A stretch of DNA of 64,000 nucleotides, from positions 95,787 through 159,786 of the forward strand of contig CANQBM010000003.1 of the NCBI GenBank assembly GCA_947589575.1. The letters run 5' to 3'. Positions 9,582-16,716 of this stretch are shown in pieces; position 1 is the stretch's first letter, and every line of letters begins with the position of its first letter. The DNA comes from an uncultured Clostridia bacterium (lineage in GTDB: Bacteria > Bacillota > Clostridia > Oscillospirales > Acutalibacteraceae). A program made the position numbers and the translations under genes. The notes beneath the pieces were generated by a model. It did no database searches. It saw only the letters and a program-made list of their open reading frames with translations, and was not told where the DNA came from.

Positions 9582-10136
9582 TTACAGAGAGAGAATTTCC
9601 TCTTCCTTTTTTTTGGTGATAGCCTCAGCCTGCCTGATATAATCATCCGTAATATCCTGAAGCTTTTTTTCGCCGTCTTTCTGATCGTCCTCGGTAATTT
9701 CATTATTCTTTTTAAGCTTTTTAATATCATCCATAGCGTCACGGCGCACATTACGGATAGCTACCTTAGCCTCCTCGCCTCGTTTTGAAACATCCTTCTG
9801 AAGATTTTTACGGTGTTCCTCAGTAAGCTGAGGGAAAGAAAGTCTTATAACCTTTCCGTCGTTTTGCGGATTAATACCTATATCCGACACATTTATTGCC
9901 TTTTCAATATCCTTAAGAGTAGATGTATCCCATGGCTGAATAACAAGAAGTCTTGCCTCAGGAACGCTTACCGCCGCCATTTGGTTAACAGGCGTCGGCA
10001 CTCCGTAATAATCCACCATAACTCTGTCAAGCACTGACGGATTTGCTCTGCCTGCCCTTATTGATGAAAAATCCCTTTCAAGTGAATTAAGACATTTTTC
10101 CATTTTTTCCTTAGTTTTCGCATAAACAGTTTCCAT
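9582..10136 (-). CDS. frr: Ribosome recycling factor
   Basis: RRF splits post-termination 70S ribosomes together with EF-G. The 184-residue protein has the family features: an N-terminal helix, GRANPSVLDRVMVDYYG, QPWDTSTLKDIEKAI, and the long C-terminal helices with KRGEEAKVAIRNVRRDA. The start is preceded by GAGAGG. It lies 13 bases after pyrH, the near-universal pyrH-frr pair. Confidence 0.97.
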   Translation of the reverse strand: METVYAKTKEKMEKCLNSLERDFSSIRAGRANPSVLDRVMVDYYGVPTPVNQMAAVSVPEARLLVIQPWDTSTLKDIEKAINVSDIGINPQNDGKVIRLSFPQLTEEHRKNLQKDVSKRGEEAKVAIRNVRRDAMDDIKKLKKNNEITEDDQKDGEKKLQDITDDYIRQAEAITKKKEEEILSL

Positions 10137-10149
10137 AAAAATACCTCTC

Positions 10150-10857
10150 TTAATTATTGACTAATGTTCCGATTGATTCACCCTGAACCGCTCTGACAAC
10201 ATTTTCAGGATCGGTCAAATCAAATACAAGTATTGATAAATCGTTATCCTTGCAAAGCGAAAATGCCGTTGAGTCCATAACCTTAATATCGCGGGCAAGT
10301 ACCTCTTTAAATGTTACCTCGTCAAATTTGACAGCGTCGTCATATTTGTTGGGGTCTTTATCGTAAACGCCGTCAACATTGGTTGCCTTAAGCAGTACAT
10401 CCGCATTGATTTCAACCGCTCTGAGCGCAGCGGCAGTATCTGTTGAGAAAAACGGAGAACCTGTACCGCAACCGAAAATTACAATCCTGCCCTTTTCAAA
10501 ATGGCGGATAGCTTTATTGCGTATATACGGCTCAGCAATTTGGCGCATTTCAATCGCCGTCTGAACTCTGACAACTGCGCCTAACTGTTCAAGAGCGTCG
10601 CAAAGCGCAAGCGAGTTCATCGCGGTTGCAAGCATTCCGATATGGTCCGCTCTCGTTCTGTCCATATGCTCGCTCGTCCTGCCTCTCCAGAAATTCCCTC
10701 CGCCGACAACGATACCGACCTCAACTCCTAAATCAGCAATTTTTTTAACAGACTTACAGATTTTAATAACGGTATCAGTGTCTATACCGGTCGTCTTATC
10801 TCCTGCAAGAACTTCACCACTGAGCTTTAACAAAATTCTCTTATACGCAATACTCAT
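10150..10857 (-). CDS. pyrH: UMP kinase
   Basis: Phosphorylates UMP to UDP with ATP; hexameric bacterial enzyme of the amino acid kinase fold. Motifs are [12 protein letters not shown] at the N-terminus, [30 protein letters not shown], and [13 protein letters not shown] in the ATP-binding part. Length 235 residues is normal. The ribosome site is TGGAGG, 8 bases before the ATG. The gene has a candidate promoter of its own because the usual upstream neighbour tsf is separated from it by the LRR protein gene. Confidence 0.97.
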   Translation of the reverse strand: MSIAYKRILLKLSGEVLAGDKTTGIDTDTVIKICKSVKKIADLGVEVGIVVGGGNFWRGRTSEHMDRTRADHIGMLATAMNSLALCDALEQLGAVVRVQTAIEMRQIAEPYIRNKAIRHFEKGRIVIFGCGTGSPFFSTDTAAALRAVEINADVLLKATNVDGVYDKDPNKYDDAVKFDEVTFKEVLARDIKVMDSTAFSLCKDNDLSILVFDLTDPENVVRAVQGESIGTLVNN

Positions 10858-10888
10858 ATAAAACCTCCAACATTTTTTACTTTTATAT

Positions 10889-10917
10889 ATAATAATATAA
10901 AATATCCCTAAAGTAAA
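10889..10917 (-). promoter_or_regulatory. Candidate promoter of pyrH
   Basis: Minus strand TTTACT (10912-10917), 17 bases, TATTAT (10889-10894), about 30 bases before the pyrH start. It is AT-rich and the -35 is only a partial match, but a promoter is needed here because a terminator precedes it. Confidence 0.45.
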
Positions 10918-10965
10918 TAGTTACATTAAAAATTAAATATTAATTTACAGTTTTTCAAAATTATG

Positions 10966-11022
10966 AAAAAGGCGGACCGCCCTGCGCTAAATCAAGTCAA
11001 CGTCAAGGCAGTCTGCCTTTTA
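10966..11022 (-). terminator. Terminator after the LRR surface protein gene
   Basis: AAAAGGCGGAC (10967-10977) pairs with GTCTGCCTTTT (11011-11021), with a further inner GCC/GGC pairing and a long loop. Read on the minus strand the stem ends in a T-run (TTTTT). It lies just after the stop of the 11028-13508 gene. Confidence 0.7.
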
Positions 11023-11027
11023 TTTTA

Positions 11028-13508
11028 TTATGGCTCGCTTTTGGTTTTATTTAGTCTTACAAGAACACTGTAATCCTTAGCGTTAATTATATTATCGCCC
11101 GTCAATTCAAACATATATCCCGTCACGGTGTCATAAGGAGAAGTATTTATATATCTAACATTCCAAAGAGCTAAAGCGCCTGATATGCTTGCGGTATAAA
11201 TTTCTCCGCAGACATCGCAAGTATAACTCAATCTGCCGTTGTCATTAACACCTGTATATTTATATTTATGACCGGGCGCGGGAACAGTATTTGTTCTTGT
11301 TTCACCGCAAAGATCGCAAGTATCACGTGTAACTCTCGGCACAGCGCAGCTTCCCTGCGTTATAATCGCTGTTGTGTAACTGCCTTCTATCCATTCATCG
11401 TGCTGTGTTCTTGCGCTTTGCGTTGTTTTACAACGCGTGCAGGTAGGAGTAGCCATACTGTGTCCCGGTTTTTCGGGAATAGGTGTTAAAACATCTTCAT
11501 AATTGTGTCCGAGTGCCTCGATAGTAATTTCAAATTCCGTACCGCAGGTTTTGCAGACAGAAGAAGCTTTTCCGTCATTAACACAATTTGGATCAGAGAT
11601 AACCGAATAATTAAGCTCATCAACAGTATGACCGGTTGCATTTACAACATCTCTTGTCGACGAACCGCACCTATTACATTTCCATGTATTATATCCTGCA
11701 TCTGTACAGGTAGGCGGTACGGTGCTTTCTTCAACAATGACGTAATCGTGTCCTAACGCATCAATGTTTTCGCTTTTAGTTAAATTGCAATTATGGCACG
11801 CGTAGTATATCTTGCCCACCGCAGTACAGTTTGGCTCAGTCCTTGCGGTTTCGTACCAGTCGTGTTGTCCGTTTGCGGGAATAGATACGTTTCTTGTCTG
11901 CGAGCATATATTACAGGTATCTCTCTGTAAACCGTTTACAGTGCACGTCGGATTTAAAAGAACCGCTGATGTATAATAACCCTCCACCCATTCAATATGC
12001 TCTGATGTAATTGTTTCTTCATCACATACCGAACAGTTGTAAATTTCATATGTATGACCGTCTTCAAGTGTATTATCAAGAGTATCGGTGAGCTGATTCT
12101 GGTGCCCGAGCGGGGCAATCTCTCTTGTCACCATATTACCGCATACGGTGCAAAGACCCTCTTCGCTTCCCGCCTGTGTACAGTTAGGCTCAGTTTTAAC
12201 ATCATATTTTTCAACAGTATGATGAACAGTCAAAGCAAGTTTACGCTCAACCTTTCCGCAACCCTCAACCTTACAGGTATATGTATCAATACCCGGGGTT
12301 GTGCAGGTTGATGTGGTTGTAAAATCGTAAAATCCCTCTACAAATGCGATATGCTCTATTTCTTCCTTTGTTTCCAGGCAATTTGCGCATAAGTATGAGT
12401 TATAGATATGACCGTCGTTCTCGGTTTCATCATAAGATTCGGAAATTTCCCAGCTGTGACCTTTTGCGGGTAATTCGGATGTTGAAACAACAAAACCGCA
12501 TTCGTCGCACACCTGGGTTGTGGTACCTTTTTCCGTACAGTTAGGTTCGCGGGTAATCTCCTCGTGTGTTGATACGTGGTCACACGGGTCTATTGAAACA
12601 AAGACATAATCGCTGTTCGGATGGTCAGTAACATATTTTTCAGTGGTTGAGCCCTTGTGCCCGTAAAAGGTTATCTGCTGGTTTGAACCGTTAAACGGGT
12701 CTTCCTCAACAATACCTTCAAATAATGTGTTTGGATTATTTACAGTAACGGAAGAAATGAAAGTACAATTTGCAAACGCGCGTGTTCCTATGCTTGTAAT
12801 TTCCTGCGGCAATTCAATATCTGTCATCTTACAATTAAAAAAGGAATAGGAATCAACTGCCGTTATTGTTGATGAAAAAATAACATTTCTTACTCCGGAG
12901 CCGTAAAACATACGTACTCCTGTTGAGTTTAAACCTGTGCCGTACTTGACTGTTTCAAGGTTTGTACACTCCATAAACGCGCCATCATCAAGGGTTGTCA
13001 ATGAATCGGGGAATGTTATGCTTTTTAACGAACTGCAGCCTCTGAACGCCATAGCCTCAATCGTTGTAATATTCTGCGGAAGAGTAATTTTATCAAGGGA
13101 TGTACATTCTCTGAACGCTCCGTAGTTGACCTTGCTCCCCGAAATAGTTTTCAAAGTTGACGGGAATTTAACAGATGTTAAAGCAGTACAGCCGTAAAAA
13201 CTAAGCGTGCCTATATTTTCAATACCCTCATCAATAATAACCGTTTCAATCTCGGTTTTATAATCATACCAAGGCGCTCTGTTAACAGCGGTATCGCCAT
13301 AATCCTTAGTATCACCGTTTCCTGTAATTGTAAGGGTTTTAGTTGCCTTATCATAATTAAATTTAGCATTATTTCCTGTCTGCAAAATACTGCCGCTTGC
13401 GCCGCAATTTCCGCTGGTAGCGCCCTGTACAATAGATATATTAAAACAAAACAGCGCACCGACAAGAAGAGCAAGCGCCAAAATCGCTGACATTAGCCTG
13501 CGTTTCAT
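11028..13508 (-). CDS. Secreted BspA-type leucine-rich-repeat protein with Cys-pair repeats
   Basis: An 826-residue exported protein. Residues 1-30 are a signal peptide (MKRRLMSAILALALLVGALF, cleavage near VQGA). Residues about 85-285 are LRR_5/BspA-type repeats such as AFRECTSLDKITLP, AFRGCSSLKSITFP and AFMECTNLETVKY. From about 310 to 775 there are roughly eight copies of a 45-65 residue repeat built on EPNCT..G....C..CG and ending in a GH motif. The C-terminus has TGDNIINAKDYSVLVRL, which resembles one degenerate dockerin calcium loop. No sortase motif or membrane anchor is visible. The family is known for adhesion and carbohydrate or protein binding at the surface of gut and oral bacteria; the ligand here is unknown. 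The gene has its own promoter and terminator and splits the tsf-pyrH neighbourhood. Confidence 0.85.
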   Translation of the reverse strand: MKRRLMSAILALALLVGALFCFNISIVQGATSGNCGASGSILQTGNNAKFNYDKATKTLTITGNGDTKDYGDTAVNRAPWYDYKTEIETVIIDEGIENIGTLSFYGCTALTSVKFPSTLKTISGSKVNYGAFRECTSLDKITLPQNITTIEAMAFRGCSSLKSITFPDSLTTLDDGAFMECTNLETVKYGTGLNSTGVRMFYGSGVRNVIFSSTITAVDSYSFFNCKMTDIELPQEITSIGTRAFANCTFISSVTVNNPNTLFEGIVEEDPFNGSNQQITFYGHKGSTTEKYVTDHPNSDYVFVSIDPCDHVSTHEEITREPNCTEKGTTTQVCDECGFVVSTSELPAKGHSWEISESYDETENDGHIYNSYLCANCLETKEEIEHIAFVEGFYDFTTTSTCTTPGIDTYTCKVEGCGKVERKLALTVHHTVEKYDVKTEPNCTQAGSEEGLCTVCGNMVTREIAPLGHQNQLTDTLDNTLEDGHTYEIYNCSVCDEETITSEHIEWVEGYYTSAVLLNPTCTVNGLQRDTCNICSQTRNVSIPANGQHDWYETARTEPNCTAVGKIYYACHNCNLTKSENIDALGHDYVIVEESTVPPTCTDAGYNTWKCNRCGSSTRDVVNATGHTVDELNYSVISDPNCVNDGKASSVCKTCGTEFEITIEALGHNYEDVLTPIPEKPGHSMATPTCTRCKTTQSARTQHDEWIEGSYTTAIITQGSCAVPRVTRDTCDLCGETRTNTVPAPGHKYKYTGVNDNGRLSYTCDVCGEIYTASISGALALWNVRYINTSPYDTVTGYMFELTGDNIINAKDYSVLVRLNKTKSEP
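11183..12563 (-). repeat. Tandem Cys-pair protein repeats within the LRR protein gene
   Basis: About eight diverged coding repeats (residues about 316-775). Each has a TREPNCT-like or PPTCT-like opening, a CxxC pair and a closing GH. Examples are EPNCTEKGTTTQVCDECG, EPNCTQAGSEEGLCTVCG and PPTCTDAGYNTWKCNRCG. The repeated cysteine pairs suggest small metal- or disulfide-stabilised modules forming a stalk. Confidence 0.75.
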
Positions 13509-13537
13509 AAAATCCCCCCTTAACTTCCCTCAAATAA

Positions 13538-13566
13538 AATATATCACATCAACAAATTTTTTTCAA
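13538..13566 (-). promoter_or_regulatory. Promoter of the LRR surface protein gene
   Basis: Minus strand TTGAAA (13561-13566), 17 bases, TATATT (13538-13543), about 30 bases before the GGGGGG-containing ribosome site and ATG 13508. Confidence 0.55.
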
Positions 13567-13600
13567 TATAATATACAATTTTGTCAATTATATACAAAAA

Positions 13601-13640
13601 AATAATAAAGAGCGTCTCGTCGGAAACGCTCTTTATTATT
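13601..13640 (-). terminator. Terminator of the rpsB-tsf operon
   Basis: Perfect inverted repeat: AATAATAAAGAGCG at 13601-13614 and CGCTCTTTATTATT at 13627-13640 with a 12-base loop, 15 bases after the tsf stop. Both arms are AT-rich at the base, giving a U-run. Confidence 0.85.
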
Positions 13641-13655
13641 GTATTTAAAAATTTA

Positions 13656-14594
13656 TTAGCCGTTTATCTGCTTAGCAATTTCTTCTGCGAAATTTTCTTC
13701 TCTCTTTTCAAGACCGTCGCCCTTCATCATACGGATAAAGCCTGTTGCCTTGATTTCTGTACCGAGTTGCTTAGCAACTGAATCAATGTAACCCTTAACA
13801 GTACCCTTGAAAATATCGCTGCGGACAAACTCCTGCTCAACAAGACAGTTCTCTGAATAATACTTGCCCATTTTACCTGCGGCAATTTTTGCAAGAACCG
13901 CCTCAGGCTTAGACGCCATCTTAGGATCTTCTTTCATCTGCGCGGCAAGGATACCCTGCTCGTGCTCAACAACATCAGCAGGAACGCTCTCTCTGTCAAG
14001 ATATGCGGGACTCATAGCCGCAATCTGCATTGCTACATTCTTGCCCATAGCGTCAAACTCTGCTGTATCAGCCTTTGTCTCATCAGCTACATCAAAGCCT
14101 ATCATAACGCCTACTGCTCCGCCGCCGTGAATATATGTTGAAACAATACCGTCCATTGTTTCAAAACGGCGAACCTTCATATTCTCGCCGATAGCAAGAA
14201 CAAGGTCGTTGAGAGTTTCAGTTACTGTTCTGCCTGTGCCGTTAAACTCTGTATTGCAAAGAGCTTCAACATCGGCAGGATTCACATCAATAATTGTCTT
14301 TGCAACGCCTGTTACAAAGTCCATAAACTTTTCATTCTTAGCGACAAAATCAGTTTCTGAGTTTACCTCAACAACAACGCCCTTCTTTTTAGCGCTGTCA
14401 TAATAAGGGAGAACAACACCCTCAGCGGCAATTCTTGTTGCCTTCTTCTGTGCGGCAGCAAGACCTCTTTCACGAAGATAGTCGATAGCTTTGTCCATAT
14501 CGCCGTCAGACTCAACAAGAGCCTTTTTACATTCCATCATACCAACGCCGGTCTTTTCACGAAGAGCCTTAACGTCCTGAGCTGTAAATGCCAT
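13656..14594 (-). CDS. tsf: Translation elongation factor Ts
   Basis: Guanine nucleotide exchange factor for EF-Tu. The N-terminal UBA-like domain has DVKALREKTGVGMMECKKAL and GDMDKAIDYLRERG, and the core has NSETDFVAKNEKF, all family signatures. Length 312 residues is within the normal range. It is 39 bases after rpsB in the standard order, with GGAGG before the ATG, and is followed by a strong terminator instead of pyrH. Confidence 0.97.
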   Translation of the reverse strand: MAFTAQDVKALREKTGVGMMECKKALVESDGDMDKAIDYLRERGLAAAQKKATRIAAEGVVLPYYDSAKKKGVVVEVNSETDFVAKNEKFMDFVTGVAKTIIDVNPADVEALCNTEFNGTGRTVTETLNDLVLAIGENMKVRRFETMDGIVSTYIHGGGAVGVMIGFDVADETKADTAEFDAMGKNVAMQIAAMSPAYLDRESVPADVVEHEQGILAAQMKEDPKMASKPEAVLAKIAAGKMGKYYSENCLVEQEFVRSDIFKGTVKGYIDSVAKQLGTEIKATGFIRMMKGDGLEKREENFAEEIAKQING

Positions 14595-14633
14595 TATAAT
14601 ATCCTCCTATTATTAAGTTATTTTTATAGTCAA

Positions 14634-15383
14634 TTATTCAGCTGTTTCCTCTGCAACTGCCTCTTCCACAGCAGTCTCTTCATCATCAGCTGTGTCCTTA
14701 CCGTCACGTCCCTCAATTACAGCGTCGGCAATAGCGCCTGCAATAAGCTTTACCGCGCGGATAGCGTCATCGTTACCCGGAATAACATAATCCACTTCAT
14801 CAGGATCACAGTTTGTATCGACAATAGCAACGATAGGAAGACCTAATTTCATAGCCTCCGATACTGCGATTCTTTCCTTGCGAGGGTCAACGATGAACAT
14901 TGCGTTAGGAATTTTCTTCATCTCGGTAATACCGCCGAGATACTTTTCAAGCTTTTCAATCTCCAGCTCAAGACCTACAACCTCCTTTTTAGGGAGAAGG
15001 TCAAAAGTACCGTCCTCACGCATAGCCTTAAGCTGTGCAAGACGCGCTACTCTGCCGCGGATTGTCTTGAAGTTTGTGAGCATACCGCCGAGCCAGCGTG
15101 CGTTTACGTATGGCATTGCGCAACGCTCAGCCTCTTCCTTTACGGAATCCTGAGCCTGCTTCTTTGTACCTACGAAAATAATTGAACCGCCGTCTGCTGC
15201 AAGGTCACGAACGAACATATAAGCCTCATCAAGCTTCTTAACTGTTTTCTGAAGGTCGATGATATAGATGCCGTTACGCTCTGTGAAGATGTATTCTGCC
15301 ATTTTGGGATTCCATCTTCTTGTCTGGTGTCCGAAATGAACACCTGCTTCTAAAAGCTGTTTCATTGAAACTACATTTGCCAT
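14634..15383 (-). CDS. rpsB: 30S ribosomal protein S2
   Basis: The sequence has [51 protein letters not shown] and the [15 protein letters not shown] signature. At 249 residues it carries an acidic C-terminal tail (after about 225, rich in Glu and Asp), common in this protein. The ribosome site AAAAGGAGG lies before ATG 15383. A consensus-like promoter and a structured leader precede it. Confidence 0.98.
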   Translation of the reverse strand: MANVVSMKQLLEAGVHFGHQTRRWNPKMAEYIFTERNGIYIIDLQKTVKKLDEAYMFVRDLAADGGSIIFVGTKKQAQDSVKEEAERCAMPYVNARWLGGMLTNFKTIRGRVARLAQLKAMREDGTFDLLPKKEVVGLELEIEKLEKYLGGITEMKKIPNAMFIVDPRKERIAVSEAMKLGLPIVAIVDTNCDPDEVDYVIPGNDDAIRAVKLIAGAIADAVIEGRDGKDTADDEETAVEEAVAEETAE

Positions 15384-15419
15384 AATAATTTCCTCCTTTT
15401 AAGGTTAATCCTCCGCAAA

Positions 15420-15480
15420 GGAATATGGCACAAGCCGATTAATACACCTACGGCTTATTCCCATGCGTGCGTATTCGCAT
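15420..15480 (-). promoter_or_regulatory. Structured 5' leader of rpsB
   Basis: Two stems lie in the rpsB leader between its promoter and ribosome site. In one, GGAAT (15420-15424) pairs with ATTCC (15457-15461) and inside it AAGCCG (15432-15437) pairs with CGGCTT (15451-15456). In the other, ATGCG (15463-15467) pairs with CGCAT (15476-15480). Such a leader could be the site of autoregulation by S2, known for rpsB in other bacteria; that role is inferred here. Confidence 0.5.
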
Positions 15481-15501
15481 ACATTTTACGAATGCTGTGA
15501 A

Positions 15502-15530
15502 ATTATAGCAGAAAATACTTGAAAAATCAA
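15502..15530 (-). promoter_or_regulatory. Promoter of rpsB-tsf
   Basis: Minus strand TTGATT (15525-15530), exactly 17 bases, TATAAT (15502-15507). Transcription would start near 15495, leaving a leader of about 110 bases before the rpsB start. Confidence 0.75.
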
Positions 15531-15551
15531 GCCATTATTAGAAATTATTAA

Positions 15552-15767
15552 TTATTTATTTACAGCCGTATTATTTGTCCTCCCTAATAAATAATCAACA
15601 CTAACATCGTAAAAATCAGCAAGTTTTACTAATGTAGGTGCCGTTAGTTCTATAACACCGTTTTCATACTGAGAATAAGTATTTTGAGAAACATTTAAAT
15701 ATTCAGCAAGCTGTTTTTGTTTGTAGTCATTATCTTCTCTTAAATACCTAATATTTTGATATTGCAT
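15552..15767 (-). CDS. XRE-family HTH transcriptional regulator of the adjacent ABC cassette
   Basis: A 71-residue protein consisting essentially of one Cro/C1-type helix-turn-helix: IRYLREDNDYKQKQLAEYL, NVSQNTYSQYENG (recognition helix) and LVKLADFYDVSVDYLLGR, a form usual in small Firmicutes repressors. ATG 15767 is chosen because GGGGGGTGA lies 5 bases upstream; an in-frame TTG at 15782 would lie upstream of that site. It is transcribed away from the microprotein and ABC genes. Two identical palindromes between them (15795-15837) are the probable operators, so I infer repression of the rightward promoter and possibly autoregulation. The gene is AT-rich compared with rpsB. Confidence 0.85.
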   Translation of the reverse strand: MQYQNIRYLREDNDYKQKQLAEYLNVSQNTYSQYENGVIELTAPTLVKLADFYDVSVDYLLGRTNNTAVNK

Positions 15768-15794
15768 ACTATCACCCCCCAATAATATTATGCA

Positions 15795-15813
15795 ATATCT
15801 GTATTTCAGATAT
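15795..15813. promoter_or_regulatory. Operator 1 (palindrome) of the XRE/ABC cassette
   Basis: Perfect inverted repeat ATATCTG-TATTT-CAGATAT, ending at the -35 box of the rightward promoter and lying between that promoter and the XRE gene. The same core recurs at 15821-15837. Confidence 0.7.
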
Positions 15814-15841
15814 TGACATTTATCTGTATTTCAGATATAAT
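15813..15841 (+). promoter_or_regulatory. Rightward promoter of the microprotein-ABC operon
   Basis: TTGACA (15813-15818), 17 bases, TATAAT (15836-15841): a perfect consensus sigma-A promoter whose spacer contains operator 2. A very strong promoter that needs a repressor. Confidence 0.88.
15821..15837. promoter_or_regulatory. Operator 2 (palindrome) inside the promoter spacer
   Basis: Perfect inverted repeat TATCTG-TATTT-CAGATA with the same centre as operator 1, 25 bases away centre to centre. It fills the space between the -35 and -10 boxes and overlaps the -10, so a bound repressor would block RNA polymerase. Confidence 0.7.
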
Positions 15842-15869
15842 AATGTTGTTAGCTAACAAATAAATTCAA

Positions 15870-15877
15870 AAGGAGGG
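15870..15877 (+). promoter_or_regulatory. Strong ribosome binding site of the microprotein
   Basis: AAGGAGGG lies 5 bases before ATG 15883. It is the main reason to believe that the very short frame following it is translated. Confidence 0.75.
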
Positions 15878-15882
15878 TAACT

Positions 15883-15969
15883 ATGGGTTTCTTATTTGGT
15901 AGCATCTGCTATTCTGTTGCTGTTATTGCAGGAGCAAAATGGTGTGCAAAAGGTAAAAAGAAAAGATAA
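15883..15969 (+). CDS. 28-residue single-pass membrane microprotein
   Basis: A short frame of 28 codons ending TAA. It begins MGFLFGSICYSVAVI, is hydrophobic through about residue 18, has Cys at 9 and 21 and Trp at 20, and ends in a cluster of Lys and Arg (KGKKKR). It has no leader peptide or double-glycine motif. Evidence for translation is the strong ribosome site, a perfect promoter about 40 bases upstream, and the position as first gene of an ABC transporter operon. The positive C-terminus predicts an N-out/C-in membrane peptide. It may be a leaderless toxin or bacteriocin handled by the transporter, a small subunit or regulator of the transporter, or a leader peptide. I do not recognise the sequence. 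Confidence 0.65.
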   Translation: MGFLFGSICYSVAVIAGAKWCAKGKKKR

Positions 15970-15982
15970 TAAATAATTATCT

Positions 15983-16014
15983 TGGCGAAGTTGTCTTTAC
16001 AGCTTCGCCATTTT
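15983..16014 (+). terminator. Intra-operon hairpin (attenuator or partial terminator) after the microprotein
   Basis: TGGCGAAG (15983-15990) pairs perfectly with CTTCGCCA (16003-16010) and is followed by TTTT. It lies 13 bases after the microprotein stop and just before the ABC ATPase ribosome site. The short T-run suggests partial termination, giving more peptide mRNA than transporter mRNA. Confidence 0.65.
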
Positions 16015-16026
16015 CGAGGGAAATTT

Positions 16027-16716
16027 ATGATAGTTTTAGAAAATATTAATAAATCATTTAAAAATAAAAAAGTATTAAGAAATCTCTCTTTAATAGTCAG
16101 AGATGGTAAAATAACTGCGTTAGTGGGAAAAAACGGTTGCGGAAAAACAACTTTAGTAAGGCTTATATCAGGTTTAATTAAACCTGACAGTGGTACAATA
16201 ATTAATTCTGATAAAAATATTGGTGTATTTTTAGGTGGAGATACTAAACTGTATGACAACTTGACAGGATATGAAAATATAAAATTTTTTGCCGGTATGC
16301 ACAAAATTGATAACAAGCAATTCCATAATAGATTTGATGAATTATCTGAAATATTGAAATTTAAAGATTTTGCTAACGAAAAAGCATCTTATTACTCAAG
16401 GGGAATGACACAAAAAATAGGCTTTGCAATATCTGTAATTCACAATCCTAATACAATAATTCTTGATGAACCCTCAACAGGTCTTGATATTATTGCAGCA
16501 AATGATGTTATAAACTTTATCAATTACTGTAAACATCAAAATAAAACAATTTTAATATCCTCACATAATATGGCAGAAATTTCAGATATGAGTGATTATA
16601 TAGCCATAATAAAAGACAAATCTATCGCCTTATATGATGAAACCAGTGTTTTTTTCAGTAATGCAACAGGAACGGAAAAAACTAACATACTCGCAAATTT
16701 TTTGGAGATAAAATAA
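16027..16716 (+). CDS. ABC transporter ATP-binding protein (NatA-like)
   Basis: A 229-residue ABC ATPase: Walker A GKNGCGKTT (34-42), signature YSRGMTQK (123-130), Walker B IILDEPSTGLD (144-154) and switch His in SSHN (180). The signature form is usual in NatA-like and drug or peptide exporter ATPases. ATG 16027 (MIVLENINKS) is chosen: GAGGG lies 7 bases upstream, while the longer frame from 15982 would start inside the preceding hairpin. Its stop overlaps the permease start (TAATG), so the two are translationally coupled. It is strongly AT-rich with codon use unlike the flanking housekeeping genes, which suggests transfer. Confidence 0.93.
   Translation: MIVLENINKSFKNKKVLRNLSLIVRDGKITALVGKNGCGKTTLVRLISGLIKPDSGTIINSDKNIGVFLGGDTKLYDNLTGYENIKFFAGMHKIDNKQFHNRFDELSEILKFKDFANEKASYYSRGMTQKIGFAISVIHNPNTIILDEPSTGLDIIAANDVINFINYCKHQNKTILISSHNMAEISDMSDYIAIIKDKSIALYDETSVFFSNATGTEKTNILANFLEIK

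Noticed and set aside
11183..12563. Possible CRISPR-like or recombination repeat array
   Set aside because: The repetition is at protein level (Cys-pair modules) and the DNA copies are diverged and in frame.
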